DNA of 64,000 nt from an uncultured Pseudomonadales bacterium. Lineage in GTDB: Bacteria; Pseudomonadota; Gammaproteobacteria; Pseudomonadales; Azotimanducaceae. The notes under the pieces were generated by a model. The model saw only the letters and a program-made list of their open reading frames with translations. It was not told the origin of the DNA and ran no database searches. A program made the position numbers and the translations under genes. The stretch covers positions 1,054,001 through 1,118,000 of the forward strand of contig OY282460.1 of assembly GCA_958296295.1 (NCBI GenBank). Reading direction: 5' to 3'. This document shows, piece by piece, positions 47,310 to 55,716 of the stretch; position 1 is the stretch's first letter, and each line of letters starts with the position of its first letter.

Positions 47310-48572
47310 ATGCGTGAGGAAATCGACAAGGAACTCTTGCGCACCAAGGCGCGCGTCGTAACGTCGCGCCTTGCCGCCGGCCTTGGCAAGGTGCCGGCGC
47401 GATTCGTCGGCGACATGGTGTACGGCATGCTGGCGAGCGACTCGGTGCGCTTGACGCGCATCGCGCAAGCGCTCGGCGAAACGATACCCCTGCATTCCAC
47501 GCACAAGCGTCTCAGCCGCAATCTGGCCAATCGCCAAGCGGGCGAGATCGTGGCCGCCAACCTGCTGGAGGCCGCCGCCGAACTCGTCAGCCCCGACGCC
47601 CTCTTGGTGGTGGACACGTTCGGGCTGGCCAAACCCCACGCCCGCAAGATGCAGCACCTCGGCGATCCGACCGCCGGCGCCGCGAACGACGCTTCCGCCG
47701 ACCACGTTGCCCAGCGCGGATACCGGGTTTGCGAGGTGTTCGGTTGGGACGTCCAGGGCGGCCCCATGCCGGAGTTCGCCGAACTCGCCAACACCATGGC
47801 GCGAGACGGCGAACAGCCCGTGCCTGGCATGAGCGCGTGGAACCGCCTGGTGGTCACGCCGCTGGCGCAGACGCTTTGGTCCAATGCGGCGCCGGGCTTT
47901 CGCGGCGAGTCGCAGGAGGTGTTGGGCCTCGTCGACCGCGTGGCCCGCGCCTGCGGCGGCCGCGGCGTGTTCGCGCTGGACGCCACCGCCGACCCCGAGT
48001 TGCTGAGCGGTTTGGTGGCCGAGCCGCCGGAGCGGTTGATCGTCCGTCTGCCGGGCGAGCGCGAGTTGTTGCGGCGCGGTCGGGCCGCCACCGCCGCCGA
48101 AGTGGCCCGCACTTGCGAGACGCCTTACGGCATCACGGTGTACAAGCGCCGGGAAGGCTTCGAGGAAGGCGTGTTCATCCACTTCGGATTCGCGCCGGTG
48201 CGTCTTCCCGCGCTTCCCGACAACCCGCTTTGGCTGATCGTCATAAAAGGCTTGACCGGTGCCGACGACCAATGGGACCCCCTCCTCTTGATCACGAACG
48301 AGCCAATGCGCCGTAGCCGGGAGGTGCTTTGGCGTCCGGTGTGGTCGTTTCTGCACTACTGGGACGCCGTGATCACGAACCGCGGCATAAAGCGCCAGTT
48401 CGACTTCGACGATGTGCGGGTGCTCGGCTACAACCAACTGCGCAACATCGGCGTCCTCATGCAAGCGGCGGCGTTCGTGGAGGCGCAATGGCCCGGCCTG
48501 CCGCTGTCCGAATCGCTGTCTCGGCAACCGCGCAAGAACACGCCGGTGCGATTTCGCGCCGCGCCGCAGTAG
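47310..48572 (+). CDS. IS4-superfamily-like DDE transposase
   Basis: Product of 420 residues resembling transposases of the DDE_Tnp_1/IS4 type: LLVVDTFGLAKPHARKMQHL supplies the first Asp, GVFALDATADPELLSGL the second, and the ITVYKRREGFEEGVFIHFGF to LHYWDAVITNRGIKRQFDFD region the C-terminal core. The gene is complete. I cannot find terminal repeats around it. The frame stays open upstream to 47259, 11 bases from the right end of the other element, so that element may have landed in its leader. Family name is moderate confidence. Confidence 0.7.
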   Translation: MREEIDKELLRTKARVVTSRLAAGLGKVPARFVGDMVYGMLASDSVRLTRIAQALGETIPLHSTHKRLSRNLANRQAGEIVAANLLEAAAELVSPDALLVVDTFGLAKPHARKMQHLGDPTAGAANDASADHVAQRGYRVCEVFGWDVQGGPMPEFAELANTMARDGEQPVPGMSAWNRLVVTPLAQTLWSNAAPGFRGESQEVLGLVDRVARACGGRGVFALDATADPELLSGLVAEPPERLIVRLPGERELLRRGRAATAAEVARTCETPYGITVYKRREGFEEGVFIHFGFAPVRLPALPDNPLWLIVIKGLTGADDQWDPLLLITNEPMRRSREVLWRPVWSFLHYWDAVITNRGIKRQFDFDDVRVLGYNQLRNIGVLMQAAAFVEAQWPGLPLSESLSRQPRKNTPVRFRAAPQ

Positions 48573-48618
48573 CCGGGCCGGTTGCGCCCCGGGGGATTCG
48601 TGGAAAACCGCATCCCGC

Positions 48619-49206
48619 CTAGCCGCTACCGGCGCGCTCCCGGGCCGCGCCGAGGTCTTCCGCGGTGTTGACGTTCAAGAAGGCCTCCGCCGGCAGCTCC
48701 ACTCCCGGCACACGGTTGGCGTCCAGCCAGCGATGCGCCGCACGCCGCCCGCCGCGGTAGAACGCCGCCAGCGAGGCCGCGCGCGGCGCGTCCAGCAACA
48801 TGGCGAGGTTCTGCCTGTGGCCGCCGGCCACCACCACGGCGGCGCCCGCGCGCTCGCAGGTCGATGCCAACGACGCGACGAGATTCGCCGGCAGGAACGG
48901 CGTGTCGGCTGGCGTGGTAAGCACCCACGGGGTCTCGACTCCGGCTAGCGCGGAAACGATGCCGCCGAGCGGGCCTTCGCCCGGCCGCTCGTCCGCGGTC
49001 ACCACGCAACCGAACCGTTCGTATGGTGCCGTGTTGCCGCCGCAAGCGAGCACCACGCGCTCCACTTGCGGCCGCAGCCGCGCGATCACATGGCCGACCA
49101 GGGGTGTTCCCGCCAAGTCCAAGAGCGGCTTGTCCACGCCGCCGAGGCGCTCGGCGCGGCCGCCGCACAACACGATGGCTGTAGTGGCTGGCGCGGCTGC
49201 CGGCAT
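48619..49206 (-). CDS. mobA: Molybdenum cofactor guanylyltransferase
   Basis: Product of 195 residues that adds GMP to Mo-molybdopterin to give the bis-MGD cofactor used by formate dehydrogenase. The start reads IVLCGGRAERLGGVDKPLL, the GxGxRMGxxDK-type nucleotide motif, followed by GEGPLGGIVSAL and TPADTPFLP. Its neighbours fdhD and the formate dehydrogenase gene, on the same strand, are the expected customers. The start at 49206 lies 4 bases after the fdhD stop. Confidence 0.93.
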   Translation of the reverse strand: MPAAAPATTAIVLCGGRAERLGGVDKPLLDLAGTPLVGHVIARLRPQVERVVLACGGNTAPYERFGCVVTADERPGEGPLGGIVSALAGVETPWVLTTPADTPFLPANLVASLASTCERAGAAVVVAGGHRQNLAMLLDAPRAASLAAFYRGGRRAAHRWLDANRVPGVELPAEAFLNVNTAEDLGAARERAGSG

Positions 49207-49209
49207 CGA

Positions 49210-50091
49210 TCAGCTGGCGAACGCTGTCGAAAACACGCCGCTCGGATCGACGTAGACGTTGAAGGTTCGCGCCTTGAGAAAACCCACCAGCGCGATGCCG
49301 GTCTCGTCCGCGAGTTCGATGGCCAGGCTGGAGGGCGGGCCGATGGCCGCGACCAGCGCGGCGTGGGTCATGGCGGCCTTTTGGATCAACTCGAAACTGG
49401 CGCGCCCGGAGAGCAGCACCCCCATACTCGCCAAAGGCGCTTCCTCGCCTTCTTGCAAATAGGAACCGATGAGCTTGTCGAGGGCGTTGTGGCGGCCCAC
49501 GTCCTCGCGCAGCCGGTGTATGCGGCCGGCGGCGTCGAAGCAGGCGGAAGCGTGCAAGCCGCCGGTGCGGTCGAATTCGCGCTGTCTCTCCCGCAGCGCG
49601 GCAGGCAACCCGGTGAGGGCCGGGACGCCGATTTCCACTGGGCGTCGCGCGACTTCTGGGATCGCCACGCGCACGGCGTCCAGCGAGGCCTTGCTGCAGA
49701 CGCCGCAGCTTGAGGATGTGAACACGTGGCGCGACAGCCGGGCGGGGTCGAAACGCGCGTGATCCGCCAAAACCACCTTGACTACGTTGTGCAGCCCCTT
49801 GTCCAGGCTCGGCGGCCCGCAGAACTCGATGCCGGCCACGTCCCGCGGCCCGCGTATCACGCCCTCGCCGAGCAGGAATCCCAACGCCAGGTCGAAATCG
49901 TCGCCGGGCGTGCGCATGGTGACGGCGATGCTTTGTTCGTCGTACACGCCGGCCTGGCGGTGGCCGAGGCGAATCTCCAGCGGCTCTTCGACGGTGACCA
50001 AGTCGGTGCCGGGGCGTTCGTCCCGCCCGCCGAACCGTACTTGCGCGCGCACGCTTCGCGCCGGCGTCGCGGTGGCGGGAATGGCGTCCAT
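49210..50091 (-). CDS. fdhD: Formate dehydrogenase accessory sulfurtransferase FdhD
   Basis: Product of 293 residues that passes sulfur from IscS to the molybdenum cofactor of formate dehydrogenase, required for activity. The conserved Cys pair is in FTSSSCGVCSKASLD. VEEPLEIRLGH, GFLLGEGVI, REDVGRHNALDKLIG and SGRASFELIQKAA are typical. It sits between the formate dehydrogenase gene (21 bases upstream) and mobA. Start ATG at 50091. Confidence 0.96.
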   Translation of the reverse strand: MDAIPATATPARSVRAQVRFGGRDERPGTDLVTVEEPLEIRLGHRQAGVYDEQSIAVTMRTPGDDFDLALGFLLGEGVIRGPRDVAGIEFCGPPSLDKGLHNVVKVVLADHARFDPARLSRHVFTSSSCGVCSKASLDAVRVAIPEVARRPVEIGVPALTGLPAALRERQREFDRTGGLHASACFDAAGRIHRLREDVGRHNALDKLIGSYLQEGEEAPLASMGVLLSGRASFELIQKAAMTHAALVAAIGPPSSLAIELADETGIALVGFLKARTFNVYVDPSGVFSTAFAS

Positions 50092-50112
50092 GGCCGCGGC
50101 GGGCGCGGTGGC

Positions 50113-52947
50113 TCAGCCGGGCAGGGCTTGGGCCTGCGCCCGCGCGCGTGCTTGGAAACGCTCTTGCCAAGGCGAGCGATGGTTGGCGGGGCGCACTTCC
50201 ACGGCGGTGACCTTGTATTCCGGGCAGTTCGTGGCCCAGTCCGAGATTTCGGTGGTCACCACGTTGGTGCCGGTGGCGGGGTGGTGGAAGGTGGTGTAGA
50301 CGACGCCGGGCGCCACGCGCTCCGTCACGTCGGCGCGCAGGGTGGTCTCCCCTTTGCGGCTGGTCACGGAAACCCAGTCGCCCTGTCGAACGCCGCGCAT
50401 TTCCGCGTCCGCGGGGTGGATTTCCAGCACGTCTTCGGCAAGCCAGACGATGTTCTCGGTGCGGCGGGTTTGCGCTCCGACGTTGTATTGGCTGAGTTGC
50501 CTGCCAGTCGTGAGCAGCAGCGGGAACTTGCGGTTGGCGCGCTCCGGCGTCGGCTGGTAGTCGGTGCGCACGAACAACCCCTTGCCATGCACGAATTCGC
50601 GCTCGTGCATCACCGGCGTGCCTAGCGGCGCGGCTTCGTTGCACGGCCACTGGACGCTGCCCTCGCGATCGAGAAGCTCGAACGAAACGCCGGCGAAGGA
50701 CGGGGTGAGCGCGGTGATCTCGGCGAGGATTTGCGCCGCCGACTCGTAGCGCATGGGGTAGCCCATCGCGGTGGAAAGGGCTTGGGTCGCCTCCCATTCC
50801 TGCATCCCGGCCTTCGAGGGCATTACCGCCCGCACCCGGTTGATGCGCCGCTCCGCGTTCACGAACGTGCCGTCCTTTTCCAGGAAGGACGTGCCGGGAA
50901 AGAAGACGTGGGCGAACTTCGCGGTCTCGTTCAGGAACAGATCCTGCACGATGACGCACTCCAACGCCGAGAGCGCGGCTTCCACGTGTTGGGTGTTGGG
51001 ATCCGATTGGGCGATGTCCTCGCCTTGGATGTAGAGCGCCTTGAAGCTGCCGGCCACCGCTTCGTCCAGCATGTTGGGAATGCGCAAGCCCGGCTCGGCG
51101 TCGAGCTCGGTGCGCCAGTGCGTGGCGAAGACGCCGCGCACATCGTCGTCGTCCACCCGGCGATAGTCCGAAAGCTCGTGCGGGAACGAACCCATGTCGC
51201 AAGAGCCTTGCACGTTGTTCTGGCCGCGCAGCGGGTTCACGCCCACGCCGGGGCGCCCGATGTTGCCTGTGGCCATGGCGAGGTTGGCCATCGCCATCAC
51301 CATCGTCGAACCCTGGCTGTGCTCGGTGACGCCCAGGCCATAGTAGATGGCGGCGCTTCGCGCTTGCGCGTAGAGGCGGGCGGCGGCGCGGATGTCGCCC
51401 GCCGGCACGCCGGTGACCGCGGCGGCCTGGTCCGGCGCGTTCGCCGGGTCTTTAGCGAATTCCAACCACTCGCGGAACGATTCTCGATCGCACCGCTTGG
51501 CCACGAAGTCGTTGTCGATGAGGCCCTCGGTGGCCACCACGTGGGCGAACGCGTTCATCAGCGGCACATTGGTGCCGGGTTTGAGGGCCAGGTGATGTTG
51601 GGCTTCGATGTGCGGCGTGCGCACGAGGTCGATGCGGCGGGGATCGCAAACCACGAGCGCCGCGCCCTCGCGCAAGCGGCGCTTCATCTGCGAGGCGAAC
51701 ACAGGGTGCCCTTCGGTGGGATTGGCGCCTATCACCACCATCACGTCCGCTTCGAGCACCGAATCGAAGTCCTGCGTGCCGGCCGAAGTGCCAAAGGCTT
51801 GCTTCAAGCCGTAGCCGGTGGGGGAGTGGCACACCCGCGCGCAGGTGTCCACGTTGTTGTTGCCGAACGCGGCCCGCACCATCTTCTGCACGACCCAAAC
51901 TTCCTCGTTGGTGCAGCGCGACGAGGTGATGCCGCCGATGGACTTCCTGCCGTGGGCGGCCTGCACGGCTTTCAGCCGCTTGGCGGCGTAGGCGATGGCG
52001 TCTTCCCAACCCACCTCGCGCCAAGAGTCGTCCACGCTTGCGCGGATCATCGGCCGGGTGACGCGCTCGCGGTGGTTCGCGTAGCCCCACGCGAATCGGC
52101 CCTTCACGCAGGAGTGGCCGTGGTTGGCCTTGCCGTCCTTGTGCGGCACCATGCGCACCACCTGATCGCCTTTCATCTCGGCGCGGAACGCGCAACCGAC
52201 GCCGCAGTACGCGCAGGTGGTGTCCAAGCTGCGATCCGGAACGCCGTGGCGCACCACGGATTTGTCGATGAGCGTGGCCGTTGGACAAGCTTGCACACAG
52301 GCGCCGCAGGAGACGCATTCGGAGTCGAAGAAGGTGTCCGCGCCAGTGGCCACTTTCGCCGCGAAGCCGCGCCCGTCGATGGTGAGCGCGAATGTGCCCT
52401 GCACCTCGTCGCAGGCCCGCACGCAGCGCGAGCAGACGATGCACTTGGCGGGGTCGAAATCGAAGTAGGGATTGGAAGCGTCCTTTGCGGCGTCCAGATG
52501 CCCCGCGCCAGCCGCGAACCGGACGTCCCGCAACCCCACGGCGCCGGCGACGTCCTGCAACTCGCAATCGCCGTTGGCGGCGCAGGTGAGGCAGTCCAGC
52601 GGGTGGTCCGAGATGTACAGTTCCAGCACGCCCCGCCGCACCCGGGCCACCTTCTCGGTCTGCGTGGACACCACCATGCCGCTGGCCACCGGCTCCGTGC
52701 AGGCGGCCAACAGACCGCGCCGCCCCTCCACTTCCACCATGCAGACGCGGCAAGAGCCAAAGGCGTTCAGGCTGTCCGTGGCGCAGAGCTTGGGAATGTC
52801 CAACCCCGCGGTGCTCGCGGCACGCAGAATCGATGTGCCGGCCGGCGCCGACACGGGCTGCCCGTCGATGGTGAGCGCGACCGTCTCCAAGGCCCGACCA
52901 TTGCGCGCCGCCGGCGGCGTGCCGTAATCGGGGATCGCGATGCTCAT
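50113..52947 (-). CDS. fdhA: Formate dehydrogenase, alpha subunit, cysteine type
   Basis: Product of 944 residues. N-terminal 2Fe-2S ferredoxin and iron-sulfur domains (CATDSLNAFGSCRVCMVEVEG; HPLDCLTCAANGDCELQ; CIVCSRCVRACDEVQG; CVSCGACVQACPT) are followed by the molybdopterin oxidoreductase core with CAYCGVGCAF. The catalytic residue is Cys373 (TGC) in RVCHSPTGYG, where E. coli FdhF has selenocysteine. The NuoG-like N terminus suggests a soluble NAD-linked enzyme, but the diaphorase subunits (FdsB, FdsG) are not encoded nearby. Start is ATG at 52947; the longer frame to 53049 lacks support. It is followed by fdhD and mobA. Confidence 0.95.
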   Translation of the reverse strand: MSIAIPDYGTPPAARNGRALETVALTIDGQPVSAPAGTSILRAASTAGLDIPKLCATDSLNAFGSCRVCMVEVEGRRGLLAACTEPVASGMVVSTQTEKVARVRRGVLELYISDHPLDCLTCAANGDCELQDVAGAVGLRDVRFAAGAGHLDAAKDASNPYFDFDPAKCIVCSRCVRACDEVQGTFALTIDGRGFAAKVATGADTFFDSECVSCGACVQACPTATLIDKSVVRHGVPDRSLDTTCAYCGVGCAFRAEMKGDQVVRMVPHKDGKANHGHSCVKGRFAWGYANHRERVTRPMIRASVDDSWREVGWEDAIAYAAKRLKAVQAAHGRKSIGGITSSRCTNEEVWVVQKMVRAAFGNNNVDTCARVCHSPTGYGLKQAFGTSAGTQDFDSVLEADVMVVIGANPTEGHPVFASQMKRRLREGAALVVCDPRRIDLVRTPHIEAQHHLALKPGTNVPLMNAFAHVVATEGLIDNDFVAKRCDRESFREWLEFAKDPANAPDQAAAVTGVPAGDIRAAARLYAQARSAAIYYGLGVTEHSQGSTMVMAMANLAMATGNIGRPGVGVNPLRGQNNVQGSCDMGSFPHELSDYRRVDDDDVRGVFATHWRTELDAEPGLRIPNMLDEAVAGSFKALYIQGEDIAQSDPNTQHVEAALSALECVIVQDLFLNETAKFAHVFFPGTSFLEKDGTFVNAERRINRVRAVMPSKAGMQEWEATQALSTAMGYPMRYESAAQILAEITALTPSFAGVSFELLDREGSVQWPCNEAAPLGTPVMHEREFVHGKGLFVRTDYQPTPERANRKFPLLLTTGRQLSQYNVGAQTRRTENIVWLAEDVLEIHPADAEMRGVRQGDWVSVTSRKGETTLRADVTERVAPGVVYTTFHHPATGTNVVTTEISDWATNCPEYKVTAVEVRPANHRSPWQERFQARARAQAQALPG

Positions 52948-53246
52948 AAGCTCCCCTTGTTCATTCGTTTCGGCTGTCGCCGCGTGCCCTCCGACCCGCA
53001 GACTTTCGCCATCGCCGCACCGAGCATACCCCAACACCCACGTTCGCATTGGGCGCCCAAGCCGGACGGTGCTGTTCGCCGGCCAAGTGCGCTACCCGGC
53101 CGGCGGAGCATTGATCATAGTGAAATGCCGCCCGACATTCGACCTTGCGAACCGTCCAACGCTTCCGCGAGTGAACCCAAGGGCTGAATCCTACGCAACG
53201 CCGGGAGCTTGCGCCGCCTCGGCTGGCGGACGGGCCGCGCCCGCAC
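52948..53246. other. Intergenic region with a possible relic of an IS end
   Basis: The gap upstream of fdhA. Bases 53171-53199 read GTGAACCCAAGGGCTGAATCC, one of which 13 bases, AAGGGCTGAATCC, equal the inner right end of the IS at 45.6-47.2 kb (inverted), with GTGAAC and ACGC matching on either side. It looks like a leftover IS end. No gene is visible in the rest. Confidence 0.35.
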
Positions 53247-53894
53247 CTATTTGCGCAGTTGTTTCCGACGCCGATCGAGTTCCAGCCGACGCGACAGTTC
53301 CTTGCTCCATCCCGTCAGTTCATCTTCCGGCAGTCGCATCGTGACAGCTCCCTTCTCCGCGACGAACTGGACGACCGGTTCGGGAATCCGGTCCATCGAT
53401 TCCTCGGTGTTGTCCGCCACCTCGACGAAGTCGAAATCGTGGAGCCTTTTGCGAAGGTTCGACAAAGACCAGTGGTAGCGCTGAGGCAGTTGCTTCGGGT
53501 CCACGTAGTGGCCCGTGTTCGACAACACCCGATAGTCGATTCGACTCGCGTTCACTTCCCACGACGCCGTACCGATGTAGTAGCCCTCGACGCGGTAGCC
53601 CATTTCCGCGGCTCGCGCCATCAGCGCTGGCCCGGGCTGTCCCGAAAACGTGCTTTCGGTGCCGAAGCTCTCCCCTTGCGCGAAACACGATTCGATTTCG
53701 GCCTGGACGATTCGGCGGGCGCGCTGGCGGGCTTCCTCGTCGTTCCAGTCCCCGACACCGCCGGCGATGGAGTCCTGATCGAAATACTGGCGCGGCAGCC
53801 TGTCGTAGTTGGCGCGCTTCCAAGCCGATTTCCCGGCGCCATCGCAGCCCATGACGATGGTGAACACGGCACGTCGATCCATGATTTCCGCCAC
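53247..53894 (-). CDS. Zeta-toxin-like P-loop kinase
   Basis: Product of 215 residues of the zeta-toxin/COG4185 group. Walker A is MGCDGAGKSAW (Lys22, Ser23). It is followed by FDQDSIAGG, FGTESTFSG and YRVEGYYIGT, which resemble the substrate pocket of zeta kinases that phosphorylate UDP-sugars or other metabolites. GGAGGAG lies 7 bases before the GTG at 53894. No normal antitoxin gene is adjacent; upstream is only a 19-codon ORF (MGLLKEQRLRG..) whose TAG overlaps the Shine-Dalgarno. It may be a solitary regulatory kinase, or the antitoxin may be lost. Confidence 0.8.
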   Translation of the reverse strand: MAEIMDRRAVFTIVMGCDGAGKSAWKRANYDRLPRQYFDQDSIAGGVGDWNDEEARQRARRIVQAEIESCFAQGESFGTESTFSGQPGPALMARAAEMGYRVEGYYIGTASWEVNASRIDYRVLSNTGHYVDPKQLPQRYHWSLSNLRKRLHDFDFVEVADNTEESMDRIPEPVVQFVAEKGAVTMRLPEDELTGWSKELSRRLELDRRRKQLRK

Positions 53895-54106
53895 CCGACT
53901 ACTCCTCCGCGCGCGGCGCGGCGGCGCCGCGCAGCCGCTGTTCCTTCAGCAAACCCATCGTCAACCCATTCGTCTCCGCCCGCTAGCGAACGAGGACGAG
54001 CACTGGCACGCTAGCCAATTCGATTCGTGCGGCGCGGATCCGGGTAACACCTTTCGCCGGTGGTTGGCTTGTCTACGGCAAAACACGCCAAGCCGCGCCA
54101 AACCGG

Positions 54107-55300
54107 TTAGCGCGCCAGCCACCGTGCGAGCAGCCGAGTTGCCGCCGCGAGAAAGACACGTTCGGCCTCCGGTTTCCTTGCAGCGCTTCTGAAGCAAGAG
54201 TGTGCGTATTTCACGAGATGGGCGTCTTCGAGGCCGCTCGCTTGCGAAATCACCTCGCCCCACGCCTCCCTCGCGACATCCTCGGATGCGCCCAAGCAAA
54301 TGGCCGCGGCGTCCTCCGGTGACGCCGAAGCCAACGCCTGCCGAAGTGCCGCGATCCCCGTGGCCGAGGTCGAGGCGTCCGGCGCGAGCGAAGACCATCC
54401 CGGAAAACCCAATGCGGAAACGAACCCCGCCACATAGGACAACGCCACGACGGCCCCGACGTCTTCGTCGCCTCGGTTGGCGAATCCCCATGCCGACTCC
54501 GACAACGTCAGGCAGTGCGACCACCCGTACTCCATGTCCGTCTTCGCCGTCAGCATCAATCGCGCCGCGGCGACACAGGCGGTTCCCGCCGCCTCCAACG
54601 GCGTGCCATCTGCCGAGTCGCCAACCTCGGCGACCTCCACGCCTTGGCCACGAGCCATCACGCCGCGTATTCCCGTATGCGGCGTATCCGCGGTCGACCG
54701 CGGTATGCCGCCCAGGAACTCGTCGATGGCGCCAGAACTTGCCCGCAGCAATGGGCCGACCTGCGGAATCACGGCACCGCCAGCGGTACTCTGGTCCTCG
54801 CCAAACGCCCGAACGAACATCCGCATGTGCGGCAACAGCTTGCGACGCACGTGCGGATCAGCGTCTAGGACGTGGTGCAGCAGAATCTGGCCGTGGCCGG
54901 CGCCGCCGACTTGCTGCAAGACGCGCTTGGCCAAAACCCTCAGATTCCGTGGCCGGCGGATGGCTTCGCCCAGAGAACGGCCCACCGTCGGCCATGGCGC
55001 ATCCGTCCAGTCGTCTCTGTCGGTGAAGTCCGGGGCCTCGTCGGCTTCGGAGGCCGGAGGTTTGGCAACATCGGCGAAATCCCGCGCCGCCTTGGCGATG
55101 TTCCGCCGAGCGCTCGGTCGCCGCGGAGCGTCCACCAGCGGCAGCAGCGAATGCCGCGCCATCACCTCCAAAGGCGCGTGGATCTCAAGGCTCGACAGCC
55201 CCGACGTGCCACTTTCCATTTCGGCGAGACAGGCCAAGAGAAACGCATGGTCGCTGTCGTGCTGGCGCGCGACCATGAAGTCGTCCAAATCGAAAGACAT
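54107..55300 (-). CDS. Unknown 397-residue protein
   Basis: I do not recognise the family. The protein starts MSFDLDDFMVARQHDSDHAF and is largely helical: a HEAT-like part (HHVLDADPHVRRKLLPHMRM), then a hydrophobic C-terminal domain (AGTACVAAARLMLTAKTDME, VVALSYVAGFVSALGF). No catalytic motif is obvious. It has no signal peptide. It contains a copy of a 32-base palindromic repeat that recurs about 0.9 kb away. It is on the same strand as the zeta-like gene, 213 bases upstream, so a link is possible but unproven. Confidence 0.65.
   Translation of the reverse strand: MSFDLDDFMVARQHDSDHAFLLACLAEMESGTSGLSSLEIHAPLEVMARHSLLPLVDAPRRPSARRNIAKAARDFADVAKPPASEADEAPDFTDRDDWTDAPWPTVGRSLGEAIRRPRNLRVLAKRVLQQVGGAGHGQILLHHVLDADPHVRRKLLPHMRMFVRAFGEDQSTAGGAVIPQVGPLLRASSGAIDEFLGGIPRSTADTPHTGIRGVMARGQGVEVAEVGDSADGTPLEAAGTACVAAARLMLTAKTDMEYGWSHCLTLSESAWGFANRGDEDVGAVVALSYVAGFVSALGFPGWSSLAPDASTSATGIAALRQALASASPEDAAAICLGASEDVAREAWGEVISQASGLEDAHLVKYAHSCFRSAARKPEAERVFLAAATRLLARWLAR
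54655..54686. repeat. Palindromic 32-bp repeat, copy 1 (inside the unknown gene)
   Basis: Contains ACGCCGC (54660-54666) and GCGGCGT (54679-54685) as inverted arms around a 12-base loop. 30 of 32 bases match copy 2 at 55548-55579. On the reverse strand it encodes TPHTGIRGVMAR. Confidence 0.7.
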
Positions 55301-55716
55301 CGTCGCTTGCCTCCCTAACTTGCTCGTCGAAAGTACGTCGAAAGAATGTGGCGAGCACGCGCCCCAATGAGCGCGTCGGCCGTTGATCGAAATGCGGCGG
55401 AGAGGGAGGCTTCTAACCTCGATAGGCTCTCACCTAACCCGCCGCAGCAACGCCAACGCCAACGAAAAGACCGGAAGCAGCCAGCGGCACCTGTTGGCGA
55501 TACAGCCTGATCGCCGGCGCCGGCGCTGCCGCGTCGAGCGAAACGGGCCATCACGCCGCGTATTCGCGTGTGCGGCGTAGTATATGCGTGCGTGCGCGCC
55601 CGTGGTATCCCGCCACGGAACTACTCCTTGCCTCCGCGCCTCCGCGCCGAACGGGTTGCCATCGCTCTCCGTGTTGGCGATCATTGGCTCATTGCGCAAC
55701 GCGCCGGGGGAATGCC
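55301..55716. other. Intergenic region between the unknown gene and the peroxidase
   Basis: No convincing gene. Several short frames exist but are Arg/Ala-rich and lack Shine-Dalgarno sites. It holds the second copy of the palindromic repeat and a TATATG near 55579 that could serve as a -10 for the peroxidase. Confidence 0.5.
55548..55579. repeat. Palindromic 32-bp repeat, copy 2 (intergenic)
   Basis: Same inverted arms (ACGCCGC / GCGGCGT) as copy 1, with two mismatches in the loop. In the equivalent frame it would read TPHTRIRGVMAR. It resembles a REP-type mobile palindrome. Confidence 0.7.

Noticed and set aside
51829..51831. Formate dehydrogenase as a second selenoprotein
   Set aside because: The catalytic codon is TGC (Cys373), with no UGA in the gene.
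55315..55699. Small reverse ORFs upstream of the peroxidase
   Set aside because: Low-complexity Arg/Ser/Trp composition, no ribosome sites; only the palindromic repeat there is meaningful.
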